From NCBI GenBank assembly GCA_007751475.1, contig CP036434.1:2852001-2916000 (forward strand): 64,000 bases of DNA, given 5' to 3'. Shown here in pieces: positions 47,894-55,714 of the stretch (its first letter is position 1; each line of letters starts with the position of its first letter). Below the pieces are notes generated by a model. It saw only the letters and a list, made by a program, of their open reading frames with translations. It ran no database searches and had not been told where the DNA came from. This stretch comes from Saltatorellus ferox. Its GTDB lineage: Bacteria; Planctomycetota; UBA1135; GCA-002686595. The translations under genes were made by a program, and so were the position numbers.

Positions 47894-47971
47894 GGCCGCG
47901 AGGGCGAGCCTCGCGCGGGCCACTCAGCGCCCTGCGGGCGCCGAGGTGGGCCCGGGCGTCCTGGCGGACGC

Positions 47972-48706
47972 AGGGGACGGCAAGGGTGGTCCGTTGTTAC
48001 ATCGATCGTCCGGTTCGGCATTCGATGGATTGGCGGCAGACTGCCCGCCGACCGCCGACCGCCGACCCAGCAGGTCTCCCGGCGCAGGTCTCCCGACACA
48101 GACTGCCTGCCGTTCGCGCGAAGCGTCGAACGCGTGGGCTGAGGCTTCCCGGTGACGGCTTGTGGGCTGTCCGCTGGAGCGCTCGCCCGCATGGGCGAGC
48201 TGGGCAGATGTCGGACTGGCCCGCAAGACCTCAGACCTCAGACCTCAGACCTCAGACCTCAGACCCGCCCAGCTCGCCCTGACGGGCGAGCGCTCTAGCG
48301 GACAGCCCGCCAGCCGCTACCGGGAAGTCTCAGCCCACGCGTTCGGCGCTTCGCGCGAACGGCAGGCAGTCTGTGTCGGGAGACCTGTGGCGGGAGACCT
48401 GCAGGGTCGGCGGTCAGCGGTCGGGTCTGCTGCCAATGCAAGTGGAGCCGGGCCGCGCGAGCGTTGTGGCAGCGAAATGCCGAGCCGTCCGATCGTTGTG
48501 ACAGCGCGCAGTATCTCTGGCATTTCGCCTGACGGCGAAATAGCGATTGCATCGCGTGGCGCTCGCCGCGCAGGCGTCCTCGCCGGACGGGCGTCCTCGC
48601 CGGACAGGCGCCCTCGCCGGGCGGGCGTGCTCGCCGCACGGGCCGCGAGGGCGAGCCTCGCGCGGGCCGCTCGGCGCCCTGCGGGCGCCGAGCCGGGCCC
48701 GTGCCC
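47972..48706. repeat. Giant intergenic palindrome, unit C2 (left arm truncated)
   Basis: It starts with the same unique junction as A2 (GGCAAGGGTGGTCCGTTGTT at 47979; compare 17442), then the inner left arm only, an apex of about six GACCTCA heptads (48226-48266), and a full right arm. The right arm ends in CTCGGCGCCC-TGC-GGGCGCCGAG, a perfect hairpin, and CCGGGCCCG, but lacks the outer GCGTCC/GGACGC cap. The following gene's stop codon is only ~15 bp away. C1 right arm + junction + C2 left arm is collinear with A1 right arm + junction + A2 left arm over ~700 bp. Confidence 0.88.
48575..48640. repeat. Tandem 15-nt hairpin array, C2 right arm (4 units)
   Basis: Starts 48575, 48592, 48609, 48626; loop TCGCC; stems CGTCC/GGACG, CGTCC/GGACA, CGCCC/GGGCG, CGTGC/GCACG. 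The order of stem types differs from C1, while the CGTGC unit is always outermost. Confidence 0.87.
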
Positions 48707-48721
48707 CAACCCAACCCACAC

Positions 48722-49309
48722 TCACTCCCGGGAAAAGCGCAGGGCCACCGCCCGAGCTCTCTCGGCGCGATCGGCCGGAATGAGCCCCTGCAGCTGATCG
48801 ATCACACCCATCACGTCTTCCGGCCGGGCACCACACCGAATTGCCCCCCGCACGTGACTGGCGAGCTGGCGATCGTGCCCGGTCGCCGCCAGGGCGACCA
48901 CCGCCAGGCACTCACGCTCCGCCGGATGGAGTCCGGGACGGGAGAGCACCCGCCCGTAGGCGTGCTCCGCGATCCAGGTCGCGAAAGTGGGGGAGAGCCC
49001 CGCCAGGTGATCGCGGACTCGCCCTGCACCGTCCCCATAGATGCTGTCGAAGAGCCGGGCCCCAGCGCCCTCGGCGGGATCGTCGAAGCCCGGGTCCTTC
49101 AGCTTCATCCCGGCATCGCTGAGCACGTCCAGAGCCGACAGGGTTCTGGGGAAGCCGCAGAAGAGGTGGCACTGCATCGCCGTCTCATGGAAAACGTCGG
49201 CATGGCCCAGCCGGCCAAAGCGCCTTGCGAACTCGCGCAGCGCCTCCACGTCGTGGAGCACGATCGCGGCCGTGAGACGGATCAGGTCGGCGAATTCGAT
49301 CGGTTCCAT
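48722..49309 (-). CDS. Carboxymuconolactone decarboxylase/AhpD-like protein
   Basis: A 195-residue all-helical protein starting at MEPIEFADLIRLTAA. Segments such as ETAMQCHLFCGFPRTLSALD, LHPAERECLAVVALAATGHD and LASHVRGAIRCGARPEDVMG follow the AhpD/CMD helical repeat, with the His of SHVRGAIRCGA as in CMD proteins. The peroxidatic CxxC pair of AhpD is absent (QCHLFCG has Cys separated by four residues in a different place), so redox activity is doubtful. It begins 10 bases after the phosphatidylserine decarboxylase stop, so they probably share a transcript. Confidence 0.75.
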   Translation of the reverse strand: MEPIEFADLIRLTAAIVLHDVEALREFARRFGRLGHADVFHETAMQCHLFCGFPRTLSALDVLSDAGMKLKDPGFDDPAEGAGARLFDSIYGDGAGRVRDHLAGLSPTFATWIAEHAYGRVLSRPGLHPAERECLAVVALAATGHDRQLASHVRGAIRCGARPEDVMGVIDQLQGLIPADRAERARAVALRFSRE

Positions 49310-49319
49310 GGCGACGGGG

Positions 49320-50114
49320 CTATCCGAGGGTGGCGATCGCCTGACCGAGCTTGATCGAGTCACCCTCCTGAACGCCGTCCAGCGGCTTCAGGAACCCCGG
49401 TGGGGTCACGAGCACGACCGTGGACCCCATCTCGAAACGGCCGAGTTCCTCGCCGCGGGCGAAGAACCTGGGGGGGGTCACCTGACCCACATGGAAGGGC
49501 TCCAGGCCGACGACCCGGATCCGGCCGACGACGATGGCCCCGACCAGGACCATGAAGAACGGCCCGTGCTCGGACTCCAACCTCAGGACCACGCGCTCGT
49601 TGATGGGGAGCACACGCCTCTTGGCCAGCACCTTGGGCTGCACGCTGAAGCGATCCCCCGCCACGTGCTTCGACTCGAAGAGGGTGGCATCGAGCGGGCT
49701 GTGGATCCGGTGGTAGTCCTTGGGACCGAGGTAAAGAGTGAACTGGTGGCCACCCTCCAGGTCGATCTCCTCTCCGACGCCCGCCAGCAGATCGCGCACC
49801 GGGTAGTTCCGCCCCTTCGCCTCGATGACGGCGCCCTCGTGAACTGGAGACATGGCCTGGACCATCGAATCGACGGGGGAGGGCATCCGCCCCGGGTCAG
49901 CATCGATCACCCGGACGCCGTCCTTCAGTCGGCGGACGAAGAAGGCTCCCAGGCTGCCGTGGTCCCTCAGATGCCCCCGCATGTCTGCCAGCTCGGCGCC
50001 GGTGAGTCGGGCGTAGGTCCTGTAGACAGGCGACCGGAGGGCGCCCGGGATGCGGCGGTCCGCGGCCCAGCCGATGAGAAGCGAGAGACGACGCTTGAAC
50101 TGAAAGAGACTCAT
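49320..50114 (-). CDS. psd: Phosphatidylserine decarboxylase
   Basis: A 264-residue proenzyme that makes phosphatidylethanolamine at the inner membrane. The start MSLFQFKRRLSLLIGWAADR aligns best with known N-termini; ATG 50273 would add 53 basic residues. Conserved parts are GAFFVRRLKDGVRVI, PSPVDSMVQAM, YLGPKDYHRIHSPLDATL with the catalytic His residues, and the self-cleavage site FEMGSTVVLV. Cleavage at Gly-Ser there creates the pyruvoyl group. The canonical LGST is MGST here. It is divergent from glmU across ~257 bp. Confidence 0.93.
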   Translation of the reverse strand: MSLFQFKRRLSLLIGWAADRRIPGALRSPVYRTYARLTGAELADMRGHLRDHGSLGAFFVRRLKDGVRVIDADPGRMPSPVDSMVQAMSPVHEGAVIEAKGRNYPVRDLLAGVGEEIDLEGGHQFTLYLGPKDYHRIHSPLDATLFESKHVAGDRFSVQPKVLAKRRVLPINERVVLRLESEHGPFFMVLVGAIVVGRIRVVGLEPFHVGQVTPPRFFARGEELGRFEMGSTVVLVTPPGFLKPLDGVQEGDSIKLGQAIATLG

Positions 50115-50371
50115 GGAGCCGAAGACAGTAGCGACCCGTCGCCCACGGCGCACCCCTCGCACGGCCTTCACGATCCGGCGGGGCCCGACCCTCGCGGCGT
50201 TGCCCCAGGCCACTCTCCCTGTACCTTTCTTCAAGTCGCGCGAGGTTCCTCTGGCGCATTCCTTGACGCCCATTTCCAGCCCCGGATAGGGTCGCCGCCC
50301 GAAAGCCGCCGCTCGTGCGGCTTCCCCACCGAATTCCACGGAAGGCGCCCTGCCGGCGCACCCTGAACAGC

Positions 50372-51655
50372 ATGAGTAGCGGAACGACCGTCGTGATCCT
50401 GGCAGCGGGCAAGGGCACCCGGATGAAGAGCGAGCGACCCAAGGTGCTGCACGAACTCTGCGGACGCTCGATGCTCGGCTGGGTGCTGGACGCCTGCGCG
50501 GGCGTGAAACCCGACCGGATCGTCGTCGTGGTGGGACACCGCGCCGCTGACGTCGAGGCCAACGCCCGCGCCGAAATGCCGGACATGGACCTGCAGTTCG
50601 TGCTCCAGGAGCCCCAGCTCGGCACCGGGCACGCCCTCCAGGTCGCCGCTCCGGCGATCGGGGACTGCGAGCGCGTCGTCGTCACCTACGGTGACATGCC
50701 GCTCCTCACCACGGAGAGCCTGGAGGCCCTCATCGAGGCCCAGAACGGCTTCAGCGAGGACGATGCCGCCGATTCCGTGTCGCTCCTGACCGCCCTCGTC
50801 GACGACCCCTTCGGCTACGGCCGCGTCGTCCGCGGCGAGGACGATCTCTTCGAGCGCATCGTCGAGCAGAAGGACGCCAGCGAGGCCGAACAGATGCTCA
50901 ACGAGATCAACCTCGGCGTCTACTGCTTCGCGCGCCAGCACCTGGACCGCGACCTGGGCCGCCTCAAGAACGACAACGCCCAGAAGGAGTACTACATCAC
51001 GGACCTCGCGGGCATGGCCGCCGCCGATGGTCGCCGGGTCATCCCGGTGGTCCTGGAGGACGCCGCCGAGGCCCAGGGCGTCAACGATCTCGCCCAGCTC
51101 GCCGACGTCCGCTGGCAGATCCAGCTTCGCATCCTCGAGCAGCACATGGCGAACGGCGTCCGCATCATGGACCCGTCCACGACCTTCATCGACCACGGCG
51201 TCACGATCGGTACCGGCACCGAAATCCTGCCCTGCACCGTGATCCGAGGCGGCGTGGTCATCGGAGAAGACTGCGAAGTGGGCCCGTTCAGCCACCTGCG
51301 GGTCGGGGCGGTGCTGGAGAACCGTGCCGAGGTCGGCAACTTCACCGAAATGAAGAAGTCGCGTCTCGGGGAAGGGTCCAAGGCCAAGCATCTCTCGTAC
51401 CTCGGCGACGCCGAGATCGGGGCGGGTGCGAACATCGGCGCGGGGACGATCTTCGCCAACTACGACGGCACCCACAAGCACAAGAGCGTCGTCGGCGACG
51501 GCGCGTTCGTCGGCAGCGGGACGATCATCGTGGCCCCGAACGTGGTGCCGAAAGGAGCCACGACCGGAGCCGGCGCCGTGCTGACGCGTTCGGCCGAAAT
51601 GGCCGAAGACGAGACGTGGGTCGGCCTTCCTGCCCGGAAGCTCCCCAGGAAGTAG
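50372..51655 (+). CDS. glmU: Bifunctional UDP-GlcNAc pyrophosphorylase / glucosamine-1-P acetyltransferase
   Basis: A 427-residue enzyme making UDP-GlcNAc for peptidoglycan/LPS. The N-terminal uridylyltransferase shows VVILAAGKGTRMKSERPKVL, EPQLGTGHALQVAAP and VTYGDMPLL. The C-terminal left-handed beta-helix shows VGPFSHLRVGAVL, AKHLSYLGDAEIGAGANIGA with the catalytic His, and TIFANYDGTHKHKSVVGDG. It is about 30 residues shorter than the E. coli enzyme. It opens the conserved run glmU-prs-rplY-pth. Confidence 0.95.
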   Translation: MSSGTTVVILAAGKGTRMKSERPKVLHELCGRSMLGWVLDACAGVKPDRIVVVVGHRAADVEANARAEMPDMDLQFVLQEPQLGTGHALQVAAPAIGDCERVVVTYGDMPLLTTESLEALIEAQNGFSEDDAADSVSLLTALVDDPFGYGRVVRGEDDLFERIVEQKDASEAEQMLNEINLGVYCFARQHLDRDLGRLKNDNAQKEYYITDLAGMAAADGRRVIPVVLEDAAEAQGVNDLAQLADVRWQIQLRILEQHMANGVRIMDPSTTFIDHGVTIGTGTEILPCTVIRGGVVIGEDCEVGPFSHLRVGAVLENRAEVGNFTEMKKSRLGEGSKAKHLSYLGDAEIGAGANIGAGTIFANYDGTHKHKSVVGDGAFVGSGTIIVAPNVVPKGATTGAGAVLTRSAEMAEDETWVGLPARKLPRK

Positions 51656-51755
51656 ACGCCGATTCCCCCCCCGCGAGCCCCTCGCGTAAGCTCGGGTCCC
51701 CCCCCTCCCGCTCCCCCCACCTGAATCGTCCGCGGACGCCGCGGCACCCTCTTTC

Positions 51756-52706
51756 GTGACCAGCGCATACGGATACGGCGACATCACCCTCATCGCAGGC
51801 ACGGCCCACCCCGCCCTCGCCAAGGCGATCTCCGCCGAACTCGGACAGCCCCTCGCGGAGGCCCGCGTGGCGCGCTTCTCCGACGGCGAGGTGGATATCA
51901 AGCTGGACGAGGACATCCGCGGCCGGGACGTCTTCGTCCTCCAGCCGACCTGCCCGCCGGTGAACGAGGCCTGGATCGAGCTGCTGCTCCTGCTCGATAC
52001 GCTGCGCCGCGCCAGCGCGGGGCGGATCACGGCGGTGATGCCCTACTACGGCTACGCGCGAAAAGATCGCAAGGACGAGGGCCGGGTGCCGATCAGCGCC
52101 AAGGTCGTGGCCAACACCCTCGTCACCAGCGGCGCGGACCGGGTCGTGACCCTCGACATGCACGCCGCCCAGATCCAGGGCTTCTTCGACATCCCCGTCG
52201 ACCACCTCTACGCCCGGCCGGTGCTCCTCGACGAGGTGATCGCCATGGGAATCGAGGATCCGGTCGTCGTGACTCCGGACGTGGGGGGGACCAAGATGGC
52301 CCGCGCCTATGCCAAGCGTCTCAATGCGGATCTAGCGATCGTGGACAAGCGCCGGATCTCGGGCACCGAGACGACTATCGAGCACGTCATCGGGGACGTG
52401 AGGGGGCGGAACTGCGTGATCGTCGACGACCTGATCTCGACGGGGGGCTCGATCACCCAGGCGGCGTCGACCCTGAAAGCCCAGGGCGCCAAGGCGATCG
52501 TGATCGCCGTCAGCCACGCCGTTTTCTGCGGTCCGGCGGTCGAGCGCCTCGATGCGGCCCCCGTGGACGCCATCCTGGTCACGGACTCGATTCCGCCGAA
52601 GCAGCCGAGCCCCAAGAAGCTGAAGGTCTGCAGCGTGGCCCCGCTGATCGCCCAGACGATCCAGAGCATCCACCATTCGAAGTCGGTCAGCTCCCTGTTC
52701 GAGTAG
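51756..52706 (+). CDS. prs: Ribose-phosphate pyrophosphokinase
   Basis: A 316-residue class I PRPP synthase; start is GTG 51756. It makes PRPP from ribose 5-phosphate and ATP for nucleotide, His and Trp synthesis. Hallmarks: ARFSDGEVDIKLDEDIRGRD, MPYYGYARKDRKDEGRVPIS (ATP site), TLDMHAAQIQGFFDIPVDHL, VVTPDVGGTKMARAYA and the PRPP-binding loop CVIVDDLISTGGSI. Length is normal for the family. Confidence 0.97.
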   Translation: MTSAYGYGDITLIAGTAHPALAKAISAELGQPLAEARVARFSDGEVDIKLDEDIRGRDVFVLQPTCPPVNEAWIELLLLLDTLRRASAGRITAVMPYYGYARKDRKDEGRVPISAKVVANTLVTSGADRVVTLDMHAAQIQGFFDIPVDHLYARPVLLDEVIAMGIEDPVVVTPDVGGTKMARAYAKRLNADLAIVDKRRISGTETTIEHVIGDVRGRNCVIVDDLISTGGSITQAASTLKAQGAKAIVIAVSHAVFCGPAVERLDAAPVDAILVTDSIPPKQPSPKKLKVCSVAPLIAQTIQSIHHSKSVSSLFE

Positions 52707-52805
52707 TTCGTGATTGCGGGCCGGGGTGGGGGCCTGTACCCTCCTCCGCTCCAATCCCTGTGAGCTGCCGATCTGGCAGCGCCCGAACCACCCAGGACAC
52801 CAGAC

Positions 52806-53393
52806 ATGACTGACGGAAAACTCTCCTGCGAAGTGCGCAAGACCCTCGGCTCGCGCAGCGCCCGCCGACTCCGCGCCTACGGCCGCATGGTCGCCTCGCT
52901 CCAGGCCCACGACAAGGACGAGCACGTGAACCTGCACTTCGACGAGGCCTCCTTCCACGCGCTTCGCCGGAACCACGTGCACCTCTTCGACCTCGAGTTC
53001 GACGGCAAGTCCGAGGCCGCCATCGTCGGTGAGCTCCAGTGGGACTCCTTCGGGGACACCCTGCAGCACGTGGAGTTCAAGCGCGTCGTGCGCGGTGAGA
53101 AGACCGAGTCCGAGGTCCCGCTCAAGTTCCGCGGCACTCCGGTCGGCGTGCTGACGCACGACCTGAACGAGGTGACGATCCTCTGCCTTCCCTCGGTCAT
53201 CCCGGATGCGATCATCGTCAACGTGGACGGTCTGGAGCCGGGCACCCACGTCAAGGCCAAGGACGTCAAGCTGCCTGACGGCGTCGAACTCGTGATCGAT
53301 CCCGAGCACGACCTCGCCGTCATCACCGAACTTCGCTCCGGACCCCAGTCCGACGGTGAAGAAAAGGGTGAGGGCGAGGGCGAAGACGCCTGA
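52806..53393 (+). CDS. rplY: Ribosomal protein L25/Ctc (bL25)
   Basis: A 195-residue L25 of the long (CTC/TL5) type that binds 5S rRNA. The N-terminal L25 domain (SCEVRKTLGSRSARRLRAYG) is followed by the beta-barrel TL5 domain (VTILCLPSVIPDAIIVNVDG, VKAKDVKLPDGVEL) and an acidic Gly/Glu tail. Its place between prs and pth is the classical arrangement. Confidence 0.93.
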   Translation: MTDGKLSCEVRKTLGSRSARRLRAYGRMVASLQAHDKDEHVNLHFDEASFHALRRNHVHLFDLEFDGKSEAAIVGELQWDSFGDTLQHVEFKRVVRGEKTESEVPLKFRGTPVGVLTHDLNEVTILCLPSVIPDAIIVNVDGLEPGTHVKAKDVKLPDGVELVIDPEHDLAVITELRSGPQSDGEEKGEGEGEDA

Positions 53394-53568
53394 TCCGGAC
53401 ACGGATTTCTGGACCGAATTCCCTTCTGCTCCGCGCCTCCGGGGTTTCCCCGGACGGCCCATGGCATTAGGCTCTTACACCGCGAAGCGGGCCCCAGGGC
53501 TCGCGTCGCGGTTTCCTTTCCGCTTCTTCGAGACGAGATCCCTGTCTTCGCTGCTCTGGATTGACCCG

Positions 53569-54300
53569 ATGGATTCCTCCAAGGCTCAGTCTCCCGCACG
53601 ATTGATCGTCGGTCTCGGCAACCCCGGCAAGGAGTACGAATGGACCCGGCACAACGTCGGATTCCACGTGCTCGACCGCCTGGCTGAGAAACGGGGAGTG
53701 CTCTTTCGCGGACCCTCTCGGCTCGAAGGCTGGGACGGGCCCCGTGGTTTCGAATGGGGAGAAGCACCGGCGAACGCCGACGCTCTCGAGGCAGGCCGAC
53801 CGGCCTCCGCCTCGTTCCTGTTGAAGCCCGGGACCTACATGAATCGTTCGGGTGACATCGTCGCTCCAATCGCACGCTGGCTGGCCAGGCGCTCCTTTCT
53901 GGACGTTCGGCCCGCTGCGCTACCGGCGGAAGGAGAGATCGACTCTGGCCCTTCGGCTCTGCCTGACTTCGAACCGGATCCGGCTTCGATCCTCGTCGTC
54001 TACGACGATATGGACCTGGAGCCCGGTCGGCTCCGTCTCCGCCCCCATGGCGGACACGGTGGCCAGAACGGAATGCGATCCATCATGGACCGCCTGCAGA
54101 CCCGAGACTTCCCGCGCCTTCGCGTGGGGATCGGGCGAGCGGGCACCGACGCGGCGCGCCATGTGCTGAGTCCGTTCTCCCCCGCCGAACGCGAGGACCT
54201 CGAGATCACGATCGCGGAAGCAGTCGAGTCCCTCGAGGCCTGGCTCGACGGAGAGACGTTCGCAGACGTCATGACGCGGTTCCACAGCCGCTGGAACTAG
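53569..54300 (+). CDS. pth: Peptidyl-tRNA hydrolase with internal insertion
   Basis: A 243-residue enzyme recycling peptidyl-tRNA; start at ATG 53569. Active-site residues are present: Asn in VGLGNPGKEYEWTRHNVGF, the catalytic His in RHNVG, NRSG in KPGTYMNRSGD, the Asp in VVYDDMDLEPG, and HGGHGGQNGMRSI. It is ~50 residues longer than usual. The extra residues are near 50-75 and mainly between IARWLARR and DPASILVVYDD (RPAALPAEGEIDSGPSALPD). Confidence 0.94.
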   Translation: MDSSKAQSPARLIVGLGNPGKEYEWTRHNVGFHVLDRLAEKRGVLFRGPSRLEGWDGPRGFEWGEAPANADALEAGRPASASFLLKPGTYMNRSGDIVAPIARWLARRSFLDVRPAALPAEGEIDSGPSALPDFEPDPASILVVYDDMDLEPGRLRLRPHGGHGGQNGMRSIMDRLQTRDFPRLRVGIGRAGTDAARHVLSPFSPAEREDLEITIAEAVESLEAWLDGETFADVMTRFHSRWN

Positions 54301-54344
54301 GTGTACTCGCACCACGTCGAAACAATCTTCAGGAGACATCCACA

Positions 54345-54806
54345 TTGACCCAGATCTATGAAACCATGGTCCTGCTCGACAACGACGTCGTGCGTGCGGA
54401 CTGGAAAAAAGCGAAGTCGATCGTGACCGACACGATCACGAAGTACGACGGCACGATCCACAGCTGCCGCCGGTGGGACGAGAAGCGCCTCGCGTACCCG
54501 ATCAACCGCAAGAACCGTGCGACCTACTACCTCGCGTACTTCGAGATGGCCGGGGACAAGATCCCGGGCTTCCGTCGTGACTTCGAGCTGAACGAGCGCG
54601 TGCTCCGTTCGCTCATCGTCTGCGTCGACGAGGTCTCCGAGGACGAGAAGAAGCTCGCTGCCGAAGAAGATGGCACCGAGTACACGGTGCCGGAACCGCC
54701 GGAAGACGACGCCCTCGAGGCGCCGGACGAGGTGGAAGAGGACGACGACGACGATCTCGACATGGACGTTCCTGCGGAAGCAGGCGCCATGGACAACGGC
54801 CGCTGA
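54345..54806 (+). CDS. rpsF: 30S ribosomal protein S6 (bS6)
   Basis: A 153-residue S6. It uses a TTG start (54345) preceded by AGGAG at 54331 with good spacing. The S6 fold is clear from YETMVLLDND, RRWDEKRLAYPINRKNRATY and YLAYFEM. The C-terminus carries a strongly acidic tail (EVEEDDDDDLDMDVPAE), recalling the polyglutamate tail added to E. coli S6. First of rpsF-rpsR-rplI. Confidence 0.95.
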   Translation: MTQIYETMVLLDNDVVRADWKKAKSIVTDTITKYDGTIHSCRRWDEKRLAYPINRKNRATYYLAYFEMAGDKIPGFRRDFELNERVLRSLIVCVDEVSEDEKKLAAEEDGTEYTVPEPPEDDALEAPDEVEEDDDDDLDMDVPAEAGAMDNGR

Positions 54807-54833
54807 TTCGAGGACGAAGAAAGAACACACATC

Positions 54834-55046
54834 ATGAAGCGTCGAATTCGCACCACCATCGGTTCCAAGAACTGCGATGACCCCGTCATCGACTACAAGA
54901 ACATCGAATACCTCGAGAAGTTCCTGACCCCCCAGGGCCAGATCCTCTCACGCCGTAGGACCGGCTTCTGCAACCAGTGCCAGAAGCAGCTCAAGACGGC
55001 CATCAAGCGTGCCCGGCACGTCGGACTCCTGCCCTTCGTGGGCTGA
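54834..55046 (+). CDS. rpsR: 30S ribosomal protein S18 (bS18)
   Basis: A 70-residue S18, partner of S6 on the 30S platform. IDYKNIEYLEKFLTPQGQIL and RRRTGFCNQCQKQLKTAIKR, then ARHVGLLPFV, are diagnostic. The CxxC in GFCNQCQK together with the N-terminal NCDD cysteine suggests the zinc-binding variant. Confidence 0.96.
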   Translation: MKRRIRTTIGSKNCDDPVIDYKNIEYLEKFLTPQGQILSRRRTGFCNQCQKQLKTAIKRARHVGLLPFVG

Positions 55047-55068
55047 TTCTCAAAAGGAGCACAGCACT

Positions 55069-55611
55069 ATGAAAGACGTCGAAGTCCTACTGCAGCAAAG
55101 CGTCAAGCACCTCGGTCTCGTCGGAGACGTGGTGAAGGTCAAGCCCGGCTACGCGCGGAACTACCTGTTCCCGCAGAAGCTGGGTGTCATGGCCACCGAA
55201 GACGCCAAGCGCCAGATCGCCCGTCGCGCCGCCAAGGTGCGCGAGGCCGAGAAGCTGCGCCTCGCCGAGGTCGCAGCCCTCGTCGAGAAGCTCGAAGAGA
55301 TCGAGCTCAATGTCACGATGAAGTCCGATCCGAACGGCAACCTCTACGGCTCGGTCAACGCGGCGAGAATCGTCGAGCTGGCCGCCGAGCAGGGCGCGAC
55401 CTTCACCGAGAAGGACGTGCGCCTCGACGCGCCGATCAAGACCGTGGGCGAGCACCAGATCAAGGTGCACGTGCGCGACGACGACTACGGCACGGTTCAG
55501 CTGAACGTGATCGCCGAGGGGCGTACGAAGGCCGAAGAGGCCGCGCTCGAGGCCGCCGAGATGGCGGCCGAAGCGGAAGCGGAGGCCGAAGGCGGCCACG
55601 ACCGCGACTGA
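55069..55611 (+). CDS. rplI: 50S ribosomal protein L9 (bL9)
   Basis: A 180-residue L9; start ATG 55069 after AAAAGGAG. The N-terminal domain has LLQQSVKHLGLVGDVVKVKP and GYARNYLFPQKLGVMAT. The long connecting helix and C-terminal domain (GNLYGSVNAARIVELAAEQG) follow, then an Ala/Glu-rich tail. A terminator follows at 55637. Confidence 0.96.
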   Translation: MKDVEVLLQQSVKHLGLVGDVVKVKPGYARNYLFPQKLGVMATEDAKRQIARRAAKVREAEKLRLAEVAALVEKLEEIELNVTMKSDPNGNLYGSVNAARIVELAAEQGATFTEKDVRLDAPIKTVGEHQIKVHVRDDDYGTVQLNVIAEGRTKAEEAALEAAEMAAEAEAEAEGGHDRD

Positions 55612-55636
55612 TCGCCAGTCGACGACTCTGCACAGA

Positions 55637-55671
55637 AGAGGGCCTGCTCGGGAGACCGCAGCAGGCCCTCT
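55637..55671 (+). terminator. Stem-loop terminator after rplI
   Basis: A perfect 12-bp stem AGAGGGCCTGCT (55637-55648) / AGCAGGCCCTCT (55660-55671) with an 11-nt loop, 26 bases past the L9 stop and 44 before the dnaB start. It should end the ribosomal operon, possibly with partial read-through to dnaB. Confidence 0.82.
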
Positions 55672-55714
55672 CGCGTTAAGCTCGAGCGGAACGGCGACCC
55701 TGGAGGGGGGGACG

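Larger units (their letters stand above)
46954..47971. repeat. Giant intergenic palindrome, unit C1
   Basis: A complete ~1-kb palindrome starting ~48 bp past the kinase stop. Caps: GCGTCC-GCCA-GGACGC and GCGTCC-TGGC-GGACGC. The second hairpin on the left is a perfect 10-bp stem CTCGGCGCCC-GCA-GGGCGCCGAG. Apex (47478-47517): heptads flip from AGGTCTC to AGACCTC at the symmetry centre. On the right arm the hairpin at 47775-47794 has stem ATTTCCTC/GAGGAAAT instead of the usual ATTTCGCC/GGCGAAAT, both sides changed together. The hairpin at 47796-47808 is GCGGT/ACCGC while the left arm has GCGAT/ATCGC. Part of the inner left arm is duplicated (~47216 and ~47336). Confidence 0.9.

Noticed and set aside
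46954..48706. Insertion sequence or transposon with terminal inverted repeats
   Set aside because: There is inverted symmetry but no transposase frame, no direct target duplication that I can see, and symmetry extends to the centre rather than only the ends. A non-autonomous mobile element moved in trans remains possible.
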